Program-made: the position numbers and the translations under genes
Shown: positions 26,457-35,641 of the stretch, one piece after another
How the letters are laid out: each line of letters begins with the position of its first letter
Numbering within the stretch: position 1 is the first letter of the stretch
The notes under the pieces: generated by a model
The model's input: the letters and a program-made list of their open reading frames with translations, nothing else
The model's database searches: none
What the model was told of the DNA's origin: nothing
NCBI RefSeq assembly: GCF_005670685.2
Contig: NZ_CP062008.1
Location: 4,030,001 to 4,094,000, forward strand
Source: Mycolicibacterium mucogenicum DSM 44124
Lineage (GTDB): Bacteria; Actinomycetota; Actinomycetes; Mycobacteriales; Mycobacteriaceae
Direction of reading: 5' to 3'
Length of the DNA: 64,000 nucleotides

Positions 26457-27851
26457 GTGAGCCGAATATTGCTACGCGGTGCACAGGTCATCACCATGGC
26501 CCCGCATCGCCCCGACACCGAACGCATCGACATCCTCGTCGAGGACGATCGCATCGCGGCGATGGGCGACCACCTCGATCCGACCGGCGCCGACGTTGTC
26601 GACCTCAAGAACCACATCGTCATCCCCGGACTCGTCAACGCCCACCTGCACACGTGGCAGTCCGCACTACGGTTCGTCGGCGGTGACTGGTCGCTGCTGG
26701 AATACCTGGCCCACACTCACGGTCACGTCGCCCGCAGATACGGCCCCGACGACATGCACATCGGGACGCTGGCCGGCGCGTTGAACCAAATCAATTGCGG
26801 CACAACTACTGTGGGCGACTGGTGCCACAACTGCCTGACTCCGGAGCACGCCGATGCCGCCATCGACGCACTGAACGTTGCCGGCATCCGCGCGGTCTTC
26901 TTTCACGGCACACCCCACGGCGGCCCCACCAAACCCCATGACGTGTCCGAGGTCGACCGCCTCATCAACGGTCCCATCGCCCACAGCACGCTGCTTGCCG
27001 CGGGAATGGCGATCAAGGGTCCGCAATTGTCCGCTTCCGACGTGGTGATCGCGGACCTCCGGGCCGCCGTCGAACGCGGCGTGACCGCATCGATGCACCA
27101 GAGCGCCGGAACGCCCGGACCCGGCTGGAGCGCGGTCGGCGCTACCGGACTGTGGGGTCCACACGCCAACATCGTGCACGGCACCGGACTGACCGACGAC
27201 TGGGTGAAGAAGCTCACCGACGCCGGAGTCACGTTCACGACCACGCCGGAAAACGAACTGGGTCAAGGACATTGCACGGCAATCACCGAACAACTCGTGC
27301 GTGCCGGCGGAGCGCCGTCGCTCGGCACCGACACCGAAACGGCCGTATCGGGTGAAGTCCTCACCGCTGCCCGCATCACCCTGGCCCGCCAACGAGGCCT
27401 GGCACACGAGCAGGAATTCCACCGCACCGGCATGGGCGCGGCCACCGCGGGGCTCACCAGCAAACAGGCGCTGTCGTGGGCAACCGTCCATGGCGCACGC
27501 GCCCTCGGCCTGGCCGACAAGGTCGGCCACCTCTCCCCCGGGATGCAAGCCGACATCGTCGTCATCGACGCCCGGGCACTGAACCTGTGGCCGGCCCATG
27601 ACCCGGTCACCGCGGCGCTGCACGCCAGCATCGCCAACATCGAAGCGGTCATGGTCGCCGGGCGCTGGCGCAAGCGGCACCACACCTTGATCGAAACCGA
27701 CATCGATGAAGTCAAGGACCGGCTACAGGAGTCGGGAGAACGGTTCGCCCACAAGATCCGCGCGACCGGCCCGCTTGCCCGAACCCGACGCCGCGTCGTC
27801 CGCACGATCGTGCGCCGACACCTTCGGCACCAAGCTCGCTCCGAGAGCTAG
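26457..27851 (+). CDS. Amidohydrolase (cytosine deaminase/AtzA/TrzN-like)
   Basis: 464 aa from the GTG at 26457, which has GGAG 7 nt upstream. A more distal in-frame ATG at 26349 would read through the palindromic operator and is rejected. The metal motif H63-x-H65 is in NAHLHTW, and further histidines and a late aspartate (GTDTET) fit the TIM-barrel amidohydrolases that deaminate or dechlorinate ring compounds. The C-terminal 50 residues are rich in arginine. It stands alone on its transcript and is convergent with a cutinase gene. Substrate unknown. Confidence 0.85.
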   Translation: MSRILLRGAQVITMAPHRPDTERIDILVEDDRIAAMGDHLDPTGADVVDLKNHIVIPGLVNAHLHTWQSALRFVGGDWSLLEYLAHTHGHVARRYGPDDMHIGTLAGALNQINCGTTTVGDWCHNCLTPEHADAAIDALNVAGIRAVFFHGTPHGGPTKPHDVSEVDRLINGPIAHSTLLAAGMAIKGPQLSASDVVIADLRAAVERGVTASMHQSAGTPGPGWSAVGATGLWGPHANIVHGTGLTDDWVKKLTDAGVTFTTTPENELGQGHCTAITEQLVRAGGAPSLGTDTETAVSGEVLTAARITLARQRGLAHEQEFHRTGMGAATAGLTSKQALSWATVHGARALGLADKVGHLSPGMQADIVVIDARALNLWPAHDPVTAALHASIANIEAVMVAGRWRKRHHTLIETDIDEVKDRLQESGERFAHKIRATGPLARTRRRVVRTIVRRHLRHQARSES

Positions 27852-27899
27852 CAACGCGGCCCGACGACACGATCGAGAGTCACAAGCTCGACCGACCAC

Positions 27900-28526
27900 T
27901 CAGAGTCGACTCGCAGCGAAACCGGCTGCCTGGTCGGCCATGCCGGTGCGGACATAGGCGGTGTGCGCGCCCCAGTCCTGGCCGTCAGAGCAGATCAAGT
28001 CGTCGGGCAGACAGAGGTCGAGGGTCTTGCCGGTATACGCCGTGCCGACGGTGGGCAACTGGGCATGCATGAGCGTGGCCGCGTAGGCGCTCCGGAGATT
28101 GCCGAACAGCACCACCGCGGCAACGTGGTCCGCGATCTGCGGGGGCATCCCCGCGGTGGCCATACTGATGACGCCCGCGCCTTGTGAGTAGCCGCCCAGC
28201 ACCATCCGGGTTTTGGGGCAGGTCGTGACGACGGATTGAATGTGACCGCTCGCATCAGCGGATCCGGCGGGCATCCCGGTGTCGAAATCCCACGTGGCCG
28301 GGTAGTCGACGGCGTAGGCCTCGACCGAGCGTGTGCCCACGTGCGAGGCGAGCGAATCAACGAAAGCCTGTCCCACTTCGCCGAGCCCCGGCGGTTGTGT
28401 TGTCCCGCGGGCGAACACCACCTCGATATCCGGGCATTCGGCAGCGGAGGCGGACGGTGCGGGAATGTCGGCCACCGACAGTGCGCATGCCGCCGCGACC
28501 ACGGCAATGGAGATGTAGCTCTTCAA
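27900..28526 (-). CDS. Secreted cutinase-like serine esterase
   Basis: 208 aa with a signal peptide (cleavage after about residue 29, ASA-AE). The mature protein begins with a Cys of the conserved disulfide (C31-C103). The catalytic serine S114 is in GGYSQGAG, and the Asp/His part of the triad lies in the region after DLCLPDDLICSDG (His in GAHTAY). Mycobacterial cutinase-like proteins hydrolyse lipid esters outside the cell. Site B of the palindromic operator is 57 bp upstream, so it probably belongs to the TetR regulon of this block. Confidence 0.9.
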   Translation of the reverse strand: MKSYISIAVVAAACALSVADIPAPSASAAECPDIEVVFARGTTQPPGLGEVGQAFVDSLASHVGTRSVEAYAVDYPATWDFDTGMPAGSADASGHIQSVVTTCPKTRMVLGGYSQGAGVISMATAGMPPQIADHVAAVVLFGNLRSAYAATLMHAQLPTVGTAYTGKTLDLCLPDDLICSDGQDWGAHTAYVRTGMADQAAGFAASRL

Positions 28527-28582
28527 AGGTCTCCCAATTCGTCTGTCCGTCGCCGAGACCGATTGGCGCGCGGATGGCCAAT

Positions 28583-28597
28583 GGATACAGCGTATTT
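28583..28597. promoter_or_regulatory. Palindrome-like GGATACAGCGTATTT, probable TetR operator (site B)
   Basis: It matches site A at 12 of 15 positions, with one perfect arm. It is located upstream of the cutinase in the 165-bp divergent gap shared with the alpha/beta hydrolase operon. Confidence 0.5.
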
Positions 28598-28673
28598 GTT
28601 AGCGGCCATCGCCGACTCCCGACAGGTGTGTCCGACGCCCCACCAGCGGACTGTTGACACCAACACTAATTAC

Positions 28674-28688
28674 GGACACACTGTATCC
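28674..28688. promoter_or_regulatory. Palindrome GGACACACTGTATCC, probable TetR operator (site C)
   Basis: It fits the consensus GGATACAnTGTATCC with one mismatch. It ends 3 bp before the ATG of the first alpha/beta hydrolase, so binding would block transcription directly. A TTGACA at 28654-28659 could be the -35 of this promoter. The absence of a Shine-Dalgarno sequence suggests a leaderless message. Confidence 0.6.
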
Positions 28689-28691
28689 ATT

Positions 28692-29510
28692 ATGAAAAAC
28701 GGAGACTCGCAGCAGCCGCTGTACGAGACCGTGGACGGCGTAAGAGTTCACTACCAGCGCTCAGGCGACGGGCAGCCCCTGCTCCTGTTGCATGGCAGCA
28801 CGTCCTCGCTCGAGCACTTCGATCGGGCGACGGACATCTTGGACAGGCACTTCGACGTGATCCGTCCCGACCTGCCCGGTTTCGGCCTCACCGGGGCACG
28901 GAACGACCGCGACTACCGGATCCGGACCTATGCAAGAACGGTCGCTGGATTCATGGCGCAGCTGGGTATCGATCGGTACGCGATTGCGGGTAATTCGTTG
29001 GGCGGCAACGTCGCCTGGAACCTTGCGTTGGACTACCCCGACCGGGTGCGAGCGCTGGTGCTGGTCAACGCAACCGGCTACCCCGAGAAGGCGTTGCCTC
29101 TTGGCATGCGGCTCGCGCGCAACCCCGCGGTGGCACAGCTGATGCGGAGGGCCATGCCGCGGCGCATGGTCGAAGGCGGCCTGCGACAGGCGGTGGGTCC
29201 GCAGTCCACCATCGTCGATGACGCGATGGTCGATCGCGTGTACCGGTTGTGGAACCACAACGGCAACCGCGGGGCATTCGTTGATTTCGTCAACACCGAC
29301 CAACCCGACCGCACTTGCGAACTCGGCCGCATCCAGGTACCCACCCTCGTGCTGCGCAGCGCAAGCATCGACGGGCAACATTTCGCCCGCGACATCCCCC
29401 ATGCCCGCCAGGCCGTCAACCCCGACACCGGTCACCTGTTGCCCGAAGAAGACCCCGACTGGTTCACCGAACAGGTCATCGGGTTCCTGTCGACCCTCCC
29501 AAGGAACTGA
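28692..29510 (+). CDS. Alpha/beta-hydrolase (first in operon)
   Basis: 272 aa from the ATG at 28692. It has an oxyanion motif LLHGSTSS, the nucleophile elbow GNSLGG with S102, and the catalytic His in DTGHLLPEEDP near the C terminus. No signal peptide, so cytoplasmic. It resembles meta-cleavage-product hydrolases, epoxide hydrolases and esterases, and cannot be narrowed further. It begins an operon with a second hydrolase and a flavin monooxygenase, spaced by 2 bp and -4 bp. Confidence 0.87.
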   Translation: MKNGDSQQPLYETVDGVRVHYQRSGDGQPLLLLHGSTSSLEHFDRATDILDRHFDVIRPDLPGFGLTGARNDRDYRIRTYARTVAGFMAQLGIDRYAIAGNSLGGNVAWNLALDYPDRVRALVLVNATGYPEKALPLGMRLARNPAVAQLMRRAMPRRMVEGGLRQAVGPQSTIVDDAMVDRVYRLWNHNGNRGAFVDFVNTDQPDRTCELGRIQVPTLVLRSASIDGQHFARDIPHARQAVNPDTGHLLPEEDPDWFTEQVIGFLSTLPRN

Positions 29511-29512
29511 CC

Positions 29513-30409
29513 ATGAAGTACTTCACCGTGGCCTCCGAGGACCGCAAGCTCAACGCCGGAACCCGCACCGGGCTGCGCGGCAGCTTCATCAGACTCACCG
29601 ACGGCGTCACCCACCACGAACTACGCGGACCCACCGACGGACCGCTGGTGGTCCTCGTGCCGGGGCTGACCATCCCCTTGTCCTATTGGGATACCTTCGC
29701 CGGAGAACTGCACGCCCGCGGTTTGCAGACATTGGCCTTCAGCGCCTACGGGCGCGGCTACTCCGACCGCGTAGCCACCGCCTACGACGAGGCCCTGTTC
29801 GGTCGTCAGTTGCAAGAATTACTTGCGGCTCTTGATATCCCGGAGCACGTGCACCTCGTGGGCACCTCGATGGGGGCCCTGGTCGCGCTGGGCCACGTCG
29901 TCAATCACCCCGCCGGCGTCGCGAGTCTGACGCTGGTAGGTCCTGCGGGATTGGGCGCCGACAACGCACGTGTACAACGACTGCTGCGCAACGATGTGAT
30001 CGCCCGTATCGTCGCCCAGTTGTTCGGTCGGCGAATCCTTCTCGGGCATCTCGGGCACAACGTCGCCGACCCCGCCCTTACCGCGCCGCTGACCGCCATG
30101 ATCGCCGATGCGTACCGCTACGAAGGCTCGATGTACGGGTTCTTCTCCACACTGCAGAACTTCCCGCTGTCGAACCGCACCGCACTGTTCCGTACCGCCG
30201 GCCGACGCGAGATCCCGACCTTGCTGATGTGGGGCGCCGACGATCACGTCACCCCCATCACCGGCTGGGATACCGCGCAGGAAACCCTGCGCCCCAAACA
30301 AACACACGTCCTGGACTGCGGCCACATGGCGCCCTACGAGCGGCCCATCGAAGCCGCTGATCATCTGGTGGCATTTCTCGCCGCCCAATCCGATCGGAGC
30401 ACCACATGA
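29513..30409 (+). CDS. Alpha/beta-hydrolase (second in operon)
   Basis: 298 aa, ATG at 29513 with AAGGA 7 nt upstream. The nucleophile elbow GTSMGA puts Ser at 119. The acid is in WGADDHVTP and the His in DCGHMAPYERP, forming a complete triad. It has a longer N terminus than the first hydrolase and is only distantly similar to it, so the two probably handle successive steps or different esters. The stop overlaps the start of the monooxygenase (ATGA). Confidence 0.87.
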   Translation: MKYFTVASEDRKLNAGTRTGLRGSFIRLTDGVTHHELRGPTDGPLVVLVPGLTIPLSYWDTFAGELHARGLQTLAFSAYGRGYSDRVATAYDEALFGRQLQELLAALDIPEHVHLVGTSMGALVALGHVVNHPAGVASLTLVGPAGLGADNARVQRLLRNDVIARIVAQLFGRRILLGHLGHNVADPALTAPLTAMIADAYRYEGSMYGFFSTLQNFPLSNRTALFRTAGRREIPTLLMWGADDHVTPITGWDTAQETLRPKQTHVLDCGHMAPYERPIEAADHLVAFLAAQSDRSTT

Positions 30410-31995
30410 AACAACAAACCGTCGATGTCCTGATCGTCGGCGCCGGCCCGGTAGGCAGCGCCCTTGCGATCGATCTGATCCGCCGCGGCGTGGCCGTGCG
30501 CATCATCGATAAAGCCACGCACAGTTTTGACGGCTCGCGCGCCAAGGGTGTGCAGCCACGCACTCTGGAAGTCTTCGACGACCTCGGTGTCCTCGACGAT
30601 GTCGTCACCAGAGGATCGTCCTACCCGCTGATAGGATTCCACCTGGGGCCGTTCACGGTGCCGCTGCGCATGCTGCGTAGCCCGTACGCCGGCGACGACA
30701 CCGTCCCGTACCCGCATACCTTGCTGAGCCCACAATTCAGCACCGACCGAGCCCTGCACGATCGCTTGCGGACTCTCGGCGTCGACATCGACTACGGCCA
30801 CGAATTGACCACCGTCACCGAAACATCCGACGGCGTGACCGCTTCGATCACGACGCCGTCAGGCACCGAAACGCTCACCGCCCGCTACCTGGTGGGCGCC
30901 GACGGCGGTGCAAGCGCGGTACGCAAGATCGCCGGAATCGAATTCCTCGGCTCCACCGACGAGGCCGACCGGATGTTCATCTTCGATGCCGACGTCAGTG
31001 GAGGTCTTTCCCGGAACCGCTGGCATGTCTGGCCGGGACGCTTCCCCAATCTCAGCCAATTCACCGGCGCCTGCCCGCTGCCCCACGGTGACCAGTTCCA
31101 ATGGATGATCAAATTGGAGCCCAACGAAGCACCGCCGGTAGGCGAGGACGAGACTACCGCGTTCGTGCGCGCTCGCACCGGCAACAAACGCCTTGCGGTG
31201 CACAGCATCACGTGGACGTCGGTGTTCCGACCGAACATCCGGCTTGCCGAAAACTACCGCCGCGGAAGGATTTTCCTGGCCGGTGACGCCGCCCACGTTC
31301 ATCCCCCCACTGGCGCCCAGGGCCTCAACACCGGTGTCCAGGACGCGTACAACCTGGGCTGGAAGCTCGCGCAGGTACTCGCCGGAGCTGATGCACAGCT
31401 GCTCGATACCTACGAAGCCGAACGCCAACCGATCGCGTCGGCAGTGCTGGGTCTGGCCACGAAAAAGTACGACGGCATGACGAAACTCGACCCCTCGAGC
31501 CTGACCCGGGGCAAGGACGAACAACAGATCGCCCTGAGCTACCGCTGCGGCCCGCTGGCACCGTCGACTGCTCAACACACCGCTACGCTGCACGTCGGCG
31601 ACCGCGCCCCCGACGCGTCCCTGCATGATGACAAAGGCGCATCGGTCAGGTTGTTCGATCTCTATCGCGGGCCGCATTTCACCGCGCTGGCCGTTGGGGC
31701 CGAGGCGGCCGGCGAACTCGCAGAACTTGCCTGGCCGGACCGTGGCGCCCCACTGCGACGCATCACCGTCGACGCGCCTTCCCGACTCGACGACAACACC
31801 CAGAATCTGCGTGACACCGCCGGAAAGCTGCGCAAGGCATACGGAATCAACAGTGACACACTGATTCTCATCCGGCCCGATGGCTACATCGCCAGCATCG
31901 CGACCCGTGACGGCAGCGCTGCCGTCACGGCCGCCGCGGTCACCGCGCTTGCTCCCCCGGCCCACAAACCCACCATCAGGCGAACCATGCGCTGA
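30406..31995 (+). CDS. Group A FAD-dependent monooxygenase (phenol hydroxylase/Rox-like)
   Basis: 529 aa. FAD motif GAGPVG is at 12-17, the DG motif at VGADGGASAVRK and the GD motif at FLAGDAAHVHPPTGAQGLN. After about residue 390 there is a thioredoxin-like C-terminal domain, as in phenol and polyketide hydroxylases and rifampicin monooxygenase. It hydroxylates aromatic rings using NAD(P)H. In an operon with two hydrolases and near an MFS exporter and a TetR regulator, it may serve catabolism of an aromatic ester or detoxification of an aromatic antibiotic. The sequence does not decide which. Confidence 0.88.
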   Translation: MKQQTVDVLIVGAGPVGSALAIDLIRRGVAVRIIDKATHSFDGSRAKGVQPRTLEVFDDLGVLDDVVTRGSSYPLIGFHLGPFTVPLRMLRSPYAGDDTVPYPHTLLSPQFSTDRALHDRLRTLGVDIDYGHELTTVTETSDGVTASITTPSGTETLTARYLVGADGGASAVRKIAGIEFLGSTDEADRMFIFDADVSGGLSRNRWHVWPGRFPNLSQFTGACPLPHGDQFQWMIKLEPNEAPPVGEDETTAFVRARTGNKRLAVHSITWTSVFRPNIRLAENYRRGRIFLAGDAAHVHPPTGAQGLNTGVQDAYNLGWKLAQVLAGADAQLLDTYEAERQPIASAVLGLATKKYDGMTKLDPSSLTRGKDEQQIALSYRCGPLAPSTAQHTATLHVGDRAPDASLHDDKGASVRLFDLYRGPHFTALAVGAEAAGELAELAWPDRGAPLRRITVDAPSRLDDNTQNLRDTAGKLRKAYGINSDTLILIRPDGYIASIATRDGSAAVTAAAVTALAPPAHKPTIRRTMR

Positions 31996-32070
31996 CCACG
32001 GAAGCGCAGCGTCTGGGGTGGATACCGACCCGGTGTGATAGTCGGTTCGCGCGGGATATGGTCTGGGCCT

Positions 32071-32886
32071 GTGAGGTCCCGTTTTGCCATTGTGTGGCTC
32101 GTTGGTGCCGTCGTCGTGCTCGTGGCGGCGTTCAGGGTTGCCCCTGCCACGGTGGCCGGTGGCGGGTACGGCGGCTTCGATGACGCGGCGCCTTTGACCC
32201 ACGCACTGGGTATCAACCTGGTCGCATACTGGAACAGCGGTAACGGGGCCCTGACTCCCGGGATGGCTGACCTCGTTGACTATTGGCGCCGCTGGCACCT
32301 CGTCAAGGTCCTGATTTCGGTATCGTTGACTTGTGTTCTCGCGCTGCTTGCGACGGTGTTGTGGCAGCGCTTTCTTCGCGCTGGTACCAGCCGTTCGGCG
32401 GTGGGTTACATAGTCACCGCTGCGGTGGTCACCGTGCTGGCACTGTTCGGGGTCGCCGTGTTGGTGGCGAACGTGCAGTCGACGGTGGAGCCGCTGTCGG
32501 CGTTGCTCGGGTTGCTCCCCGTGGATCCGCCACGTGGAGAGCTCGAGCACACGTTGGGCCAGATTCGGCAGGGTCTTGCCGACCCGGGCAGCCCTGAGGG
32601 TGACAGGCCTGCTCTGGCGGTGATGGTGGGTAGCTATGCCCGATATCTCTGGACGCTGGTCCTAGCCGGCTCTGTCGTCGCTGCAGTGATGGCCGGCGCG
32701 GGCGTGTTCGCATGGAGGGCGTTCGTCAGCATCGACAGGGCAGATCTCAGGCGCAAGTTCACTGCCCTTGGCTTCGGTATCGCCGCTGTTGTCGTTGTCG
32801 CCGCAGTCCTTGTGGTCGTCGCAGCCAGTGTGGATTCGGCCTTGGAGCCTGCCAGTGCCCTTCTGGATTTCATCAACGGCGGCTAG
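32071..32886 (+). CDS. Membrane protein of unknown function
   Basis: 271 aa from the GTG at 32071. An in-frame GTG at 32035 would add 12 residues. I do not recognise the family. It has four hydrophobic segments (near residues 5-22, 85-105, 115-140, 195-220) and a fifth near the C terminus (about 235-260). The loop between the first two contains GGGYGGFDD and tryptophans and would face outside. There is no Shine-Dalgarno sequence; TATGGT at 32056-32061 could be a -10. It follows the monooxygenase by 75 bp and may not be part of that operon. Confidence 0.6.
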   Translation: MRSRFAIVWLVGAVVVLVAAFRVAPATVAGGGYGGFDDAAPLTHALGINLVAYWNSGNGALTPGMADLVDYWRRWHLVKVLISVSLTCVLALLATVLWQRFLRAGTSRSAVGYIVTAAVVTVLALFGVAVLVANVQSTVEPLSALLGLLPVDPPRGELEHTLGQIRQGLADPGSPEGDRPALAVMVGSYARYLWTLVLAGSVVAAVMAGAGVFAWRAFVSIDRADLRRKFTALGFGIAAVVVVAAVLVVVAASVDSALEPASALLDFINGG

Positions 32887-32957
32887 GGCCGCGCAGCGCC
32901 GGGGACCGGTGCAGATCCTGGTCCAGCAGAGAAGGATTCGCTGCTCGCGAGCTGCCT

Positions 32958-33311
32958 CTAGGCCGCGAAGCCGGCAAGGTAGGCGGTGGCGATGGCCAAG
33001 GTCACCACCGCCGGAAGCAGTTTCACCAGAGGGTCGCGCGCCCTGAAATGAAAGTACACGGCGCCGAAGAGCAAGAGCACCATGCCCGATGCGGCGAAAA
33101 ACCCACATACGGGCCAACGGAACCCAGCGGCGATGCCCACTGCGGCCGCGAGCAGTGCGACACCGGTCAAGCGATAGCGCGACCAAGGGATGCCGAAATG
33201 CTGTGCAGCATCCCGCATCGGCGGCGCACCGGCCAGGGTTGGCACAGCGGAGCCGGCGCACACCACGGCGAAGGTGACAGCCACGATGGTCCGGACCAGT
33301 TCGACATTCAT
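32958..33311 (-). CDS. DoxX-like small membrane protein
   Basis: 117 aa with four predicted membrane helices and the DoxX-like pattern (FAVVCAGSAVPTLAG, HFGIPWSRYRLTGV, FRARDP). An upstream in-frame GTG (33326) overlaps the AGGTG that would be its own ribosome site, so the ATG at 33309-33311 is preferred. DoxX-family proteins are often induced with oxidoreductases under electrophile or thiol stress. It lies downstream of the MFS gene on the same strand with a 91-bp gap and could be co-transcribed. Confidence 0.75.
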   Translation of the reverse strand: MNVELVRTIVAVTFAVVCAGSAVPTLAGAPPMRDAAQHFGIPWSRYRLTGVALLAAAVGIAAGFRWPVCGFFAASGMVLLLFGAVYFHFRARDPLVKLLPAVVTLAIATAYLAGFAA

Positions 33312-33402
33312 ACCTATTCCATTCACCTCGAGGCAGCGGCGCTGCCCAATTGTCGGTCGCCCGATGGCTTCCCCACGGCTTGCTCACCCGACAGCGGAAT
33401 CT

Positions 33403-34638
33403 TCAGTGCGTAGCGCGCCGGCTTTCCGTGATACTCATCAACAGGCACAGGCATGCAAGAGCGGCGACCGCCGCAGCGAAACACATTCCGGCGGTGCGCA
33501 AGCCCCATACGTGCGCGGCGAAGCCCTCGCCTATCACTGGTATCGAGATCGCAACGTAGGCCACAACGAAATATGTCGAGCTGACCCCGGCTCGCTGTTC
33601 AGGTAGAGCCTCTGCGGTAACCATTGCCAATCCCCTGCTGAAGCTGATGCCCTGGCCTGCGCCGCACATCAGCGCCGCGGCAATGAGGGCCATCACGGAC
33701 GAAAATTGCAGGGCCAGAGCGAGAATCAGCATGCCCAGGACCAGGGCGGCGCAACCGAACATGATCGCGCGCTGCGGCGCTGCTCGAGCCGTGGCAATCT
33801 GGGCCAGAGCCGAAGCGCTGTAGATCGACGCGACGATCAGCCCGGCGACCGCGTGATTGGTGACACCGATCAGGCTCGTGAGGAATGTTGGAGCGACGGC
33901 GGTGAACAACCCCATCACGGCGAAACCGCAAAACCCCGCGGCCGCCGAAATGGCAAACACGCGTCGCAGCCGTGGGGGCACGGAAGGCGGCTGGAATCTG
34001 AGTTGACCAGTACGCGTGGAGGTTTCCGGCACCACCAGCACCGCCAGTCCAGCCAGCAGTGCGAAGGCAATGTGAACGACGAAAGTCAGATGCAATGGCG
34101 CGGGTGCATATTCGACCAGAATGCCGGACAGTACCGGCCCGACTCCCAAGCCGCCGATGTTTGCGATAGTCGCAATCGCTGAACTGTGGGAACGCCAGCG
34201 TGATGGTGCGGCTTCGATGATCGCGGCCGTCGCGGCGCCAGTGAACAATCCGGCGGACAATCCCGACAACGCGCGACCGACCAGGAGCAGCGGCACGGTA
34301 TCAGCGTCAAGAAACACTCCCGCACTGACAATGGCTGCAGCAACTCCGGCGATCAACACCGGCCTACGCCCGATGACATCGGACCAACGACCAAAAGCCA
34401 GCAGCGCGAACAGAACACCGCCCGCGTACACGGCATAGACAACGGTGGTCGTCAACACCGAAAAATGAATCTGCTGGGCGTAGAGCGAGTACATCGGCGT
34501 CGGCAGGGTCGTGCCGGCCATGATCGCCGCGAAAGCGTAAGCCAACAGGAACGCCGGAACTGCTCGGCGGGAACCGGTTTCGCGGTCCGGCGGTGCGGCG
34601 GGTGCGCGACCCGCTAATTTTGGCAACACAGTTACCAT
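33403..34638 (-). CDS. MFS transporter (drug/metabolite exporter)
   Basis: 411 aa from the ATG at 34636-34638, with about 12 membrane segments. The motif between the second and third helices, LLAFGRWSDVIGRRPVLI, matches MFS motif A of the proton-driven exporters. The first visible helix begins AFLLAYAFAAIMAGTTLP. A degenerate palindromic operator (site E, 34622-34636) overlaps the start codon, so it probably belongs to the TetR regulon. The exported compound is unknown. Confidence 0.87.
   Translation of the reverse strand: MVTVLPKLAGRAPAAPPDRETGSRRAVPAFLLAYAFAAIMAGTTLPTPMYSLYAQQIHFSVLTTTVVYAVYAGGVLFALLAFGRWSDVIGRRPVLIAGVAAAIVSAGVFLDADTVPLLLVGRALSGLSAGLFTGAATAAIIEAAPSRWRSHSSAIATIANIGGLGVGPVLSGILVEYAPAPLHLTFVVHIAFALLAGLAVLVVPETSTRTGQLRFQPPSVPPRLRRVFAISAAAGFCGFAVMGLFTAVAPTFLTSLIGVTNHAVAGLIVASIYSASALAQIATARAAPQRAIMFGCAALVLGMLILALALQFSSVMALIAAALMCGAGQGISFSRGLAMVTAEALPEQRAGVSSTYFVVAYVAISIPVIGEGFAAHVWGLRTAGMCFAAAVAALACLCLLMSITESRRATH
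34622..34636. promoter_or_regulatory. Degenerate palindrome, possible TetR operator (site E)
   Basis: GGCAACACAGTTACC keeps the GG..ACA and CC ends of the consensus but matches only about 9-10 of 14 informative positions. It overlaps the first codons of the MFS gene. Weak on its own; supported by context. Confidence 0.3.
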
Positions 34639-34792
34639 TATTACAGGACCAAGGGGCGCCGCCACAACCCTCCAGCACGTCCGCCACATTCACGGCGGAT
34701 TCGGGCCCGGCAGACAGGGCCGCCGCGAGCCTATTCGGATCAGCGAATCTGGGTGCAGTAGCGCGATAGAGCCCGCCGGGGCTCCGCGTGGC

Positions 34793-35542
34793 TTACTCCG
34801 GCTTCTTGCGGCTTCGGACTGCCTTGCCGCCGCGCGCGTGGCGATCGCGGCCGTCGTACAGGTCCGTCACGCCGGAAATGATCATCCGCAAGCCGAATTC
34901 GAACTCGTCGTGCAGTGGAATCGGCAGCACATCGGCGACCGCATACGTCGAGGGAAACGACTCCGGGTCCAGATAGTGGAAGTGCGCCGACAGGTCCGCA
35001 GATTCCTGCGCGTTGGAGGCGTCGTCTCCTCGCAGCTGCACCGCGAAACCCAAGACGTATCGCGCGACCGTCGCATGCGTTTTGGCCGCCAATTCTGGCG
35101 TAAAGCCACTCGCGAGCAATCGCGACAACACCCGTTCGCGATGCAACATCGCGTTCGGCCCTATCGGCACATGGTCGGCCAGCAGGGGTGCGACGTTCTT
35201 GTGCCGACTGAGCGCGTCGAACATGGCGTGCGCGCCGGCGGCGCAGTCTTCCTGCCACGTCCGACCACCAGAATCATCCGGCGGGTATTCGATCTCACCG
35301 AGAACGCGATCAATGACATGCGCGATCAACTCGGCCCGGTTCGAGACGTGTCGATACAGGGTCGCGGTTCCCGAGTCGAGCCGCTGAGCCAAGACGCGCA
35401 TCGACAACGCGTCGGCGCCCTCGTCGTCGACGATTTGCAGTGCGGTCGCGACGATCCGATCAAACGGAACTTTGGGGCGGCCGGGCGAGCGGACTGCGGG
35501 AGTTGCCGCCGCGTCGACGGGCGTGCGCGATGTTCGTGCCAT
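34793..35542 (-). CDS. TetR-family regulator, likely repressor of the 26-35 kb block
   Basis: 249 aa from the ATG at 35540-35542. The HTH is near residues 40-80 (ALSMRVLAQRLDSGTATLYR), preceded by the GRPKVPFDRIV segment typical of the TetR subgroup with a tetracycline-repressor-like C domain. It faces away from site D (35583-35597), a relative of the palindromes in front of the amidohydrolase, cutinase, hydrolase and MFS genes. I infer that it represses itself and those genes. An upstream in-frame start (35599) would overlap site D and is rejected. Confidence 0.85.
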   Translation of the reverse strand: MARTSRTPVDAAATPAVRSPGRPKVPFDRIVATALQIVDDEGADALSMRVLAQRLDSGTATLYRHVSNRAELIAHVIDRVLGEIEYPPDDSGGRTWQEDCAAGAHAMFDALSRHKNVAPLLADHVPIGPNAMLHRERVLSRLLASGFTPELAAKTHATVARYVLGFAVQLRGDDASNAQESADLSAHFHYLDPESFPSTYAVADVLPIPLHDEFEFGLRMIISGVTDLYDGRDRHARGGKAVRSRKKPE

Positions 35543-35582
35543 ACAGGCAGTATGACCGTACTTGACAGCGCACCCCAATAAT

Positions 35583-35597
35583 GGAAACACTGTGGCC
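35583..35597. promoter_or_regulatory. Palindrome-like GGAAACACTGTGGCC, probable autoregulatory site (site D)
   Basis: It matches the GGATACAnTGTATCC consensus at 11 of 14 informative positions and is 40 bp upstream of the TetR start. Confidence 0.45.
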
Positions 35598-35641
35598 ACT
35601 ACCGTGTCAGCCTGCGAGGGCCAATCAGGATGGGTGCAATG

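Noticed and set aside
30859-32550. A 563-codon minus-strand frame opposite the FAD monooxygenase
   Set aside because: Shadow of the monooxygenase; no motif and no start signal.
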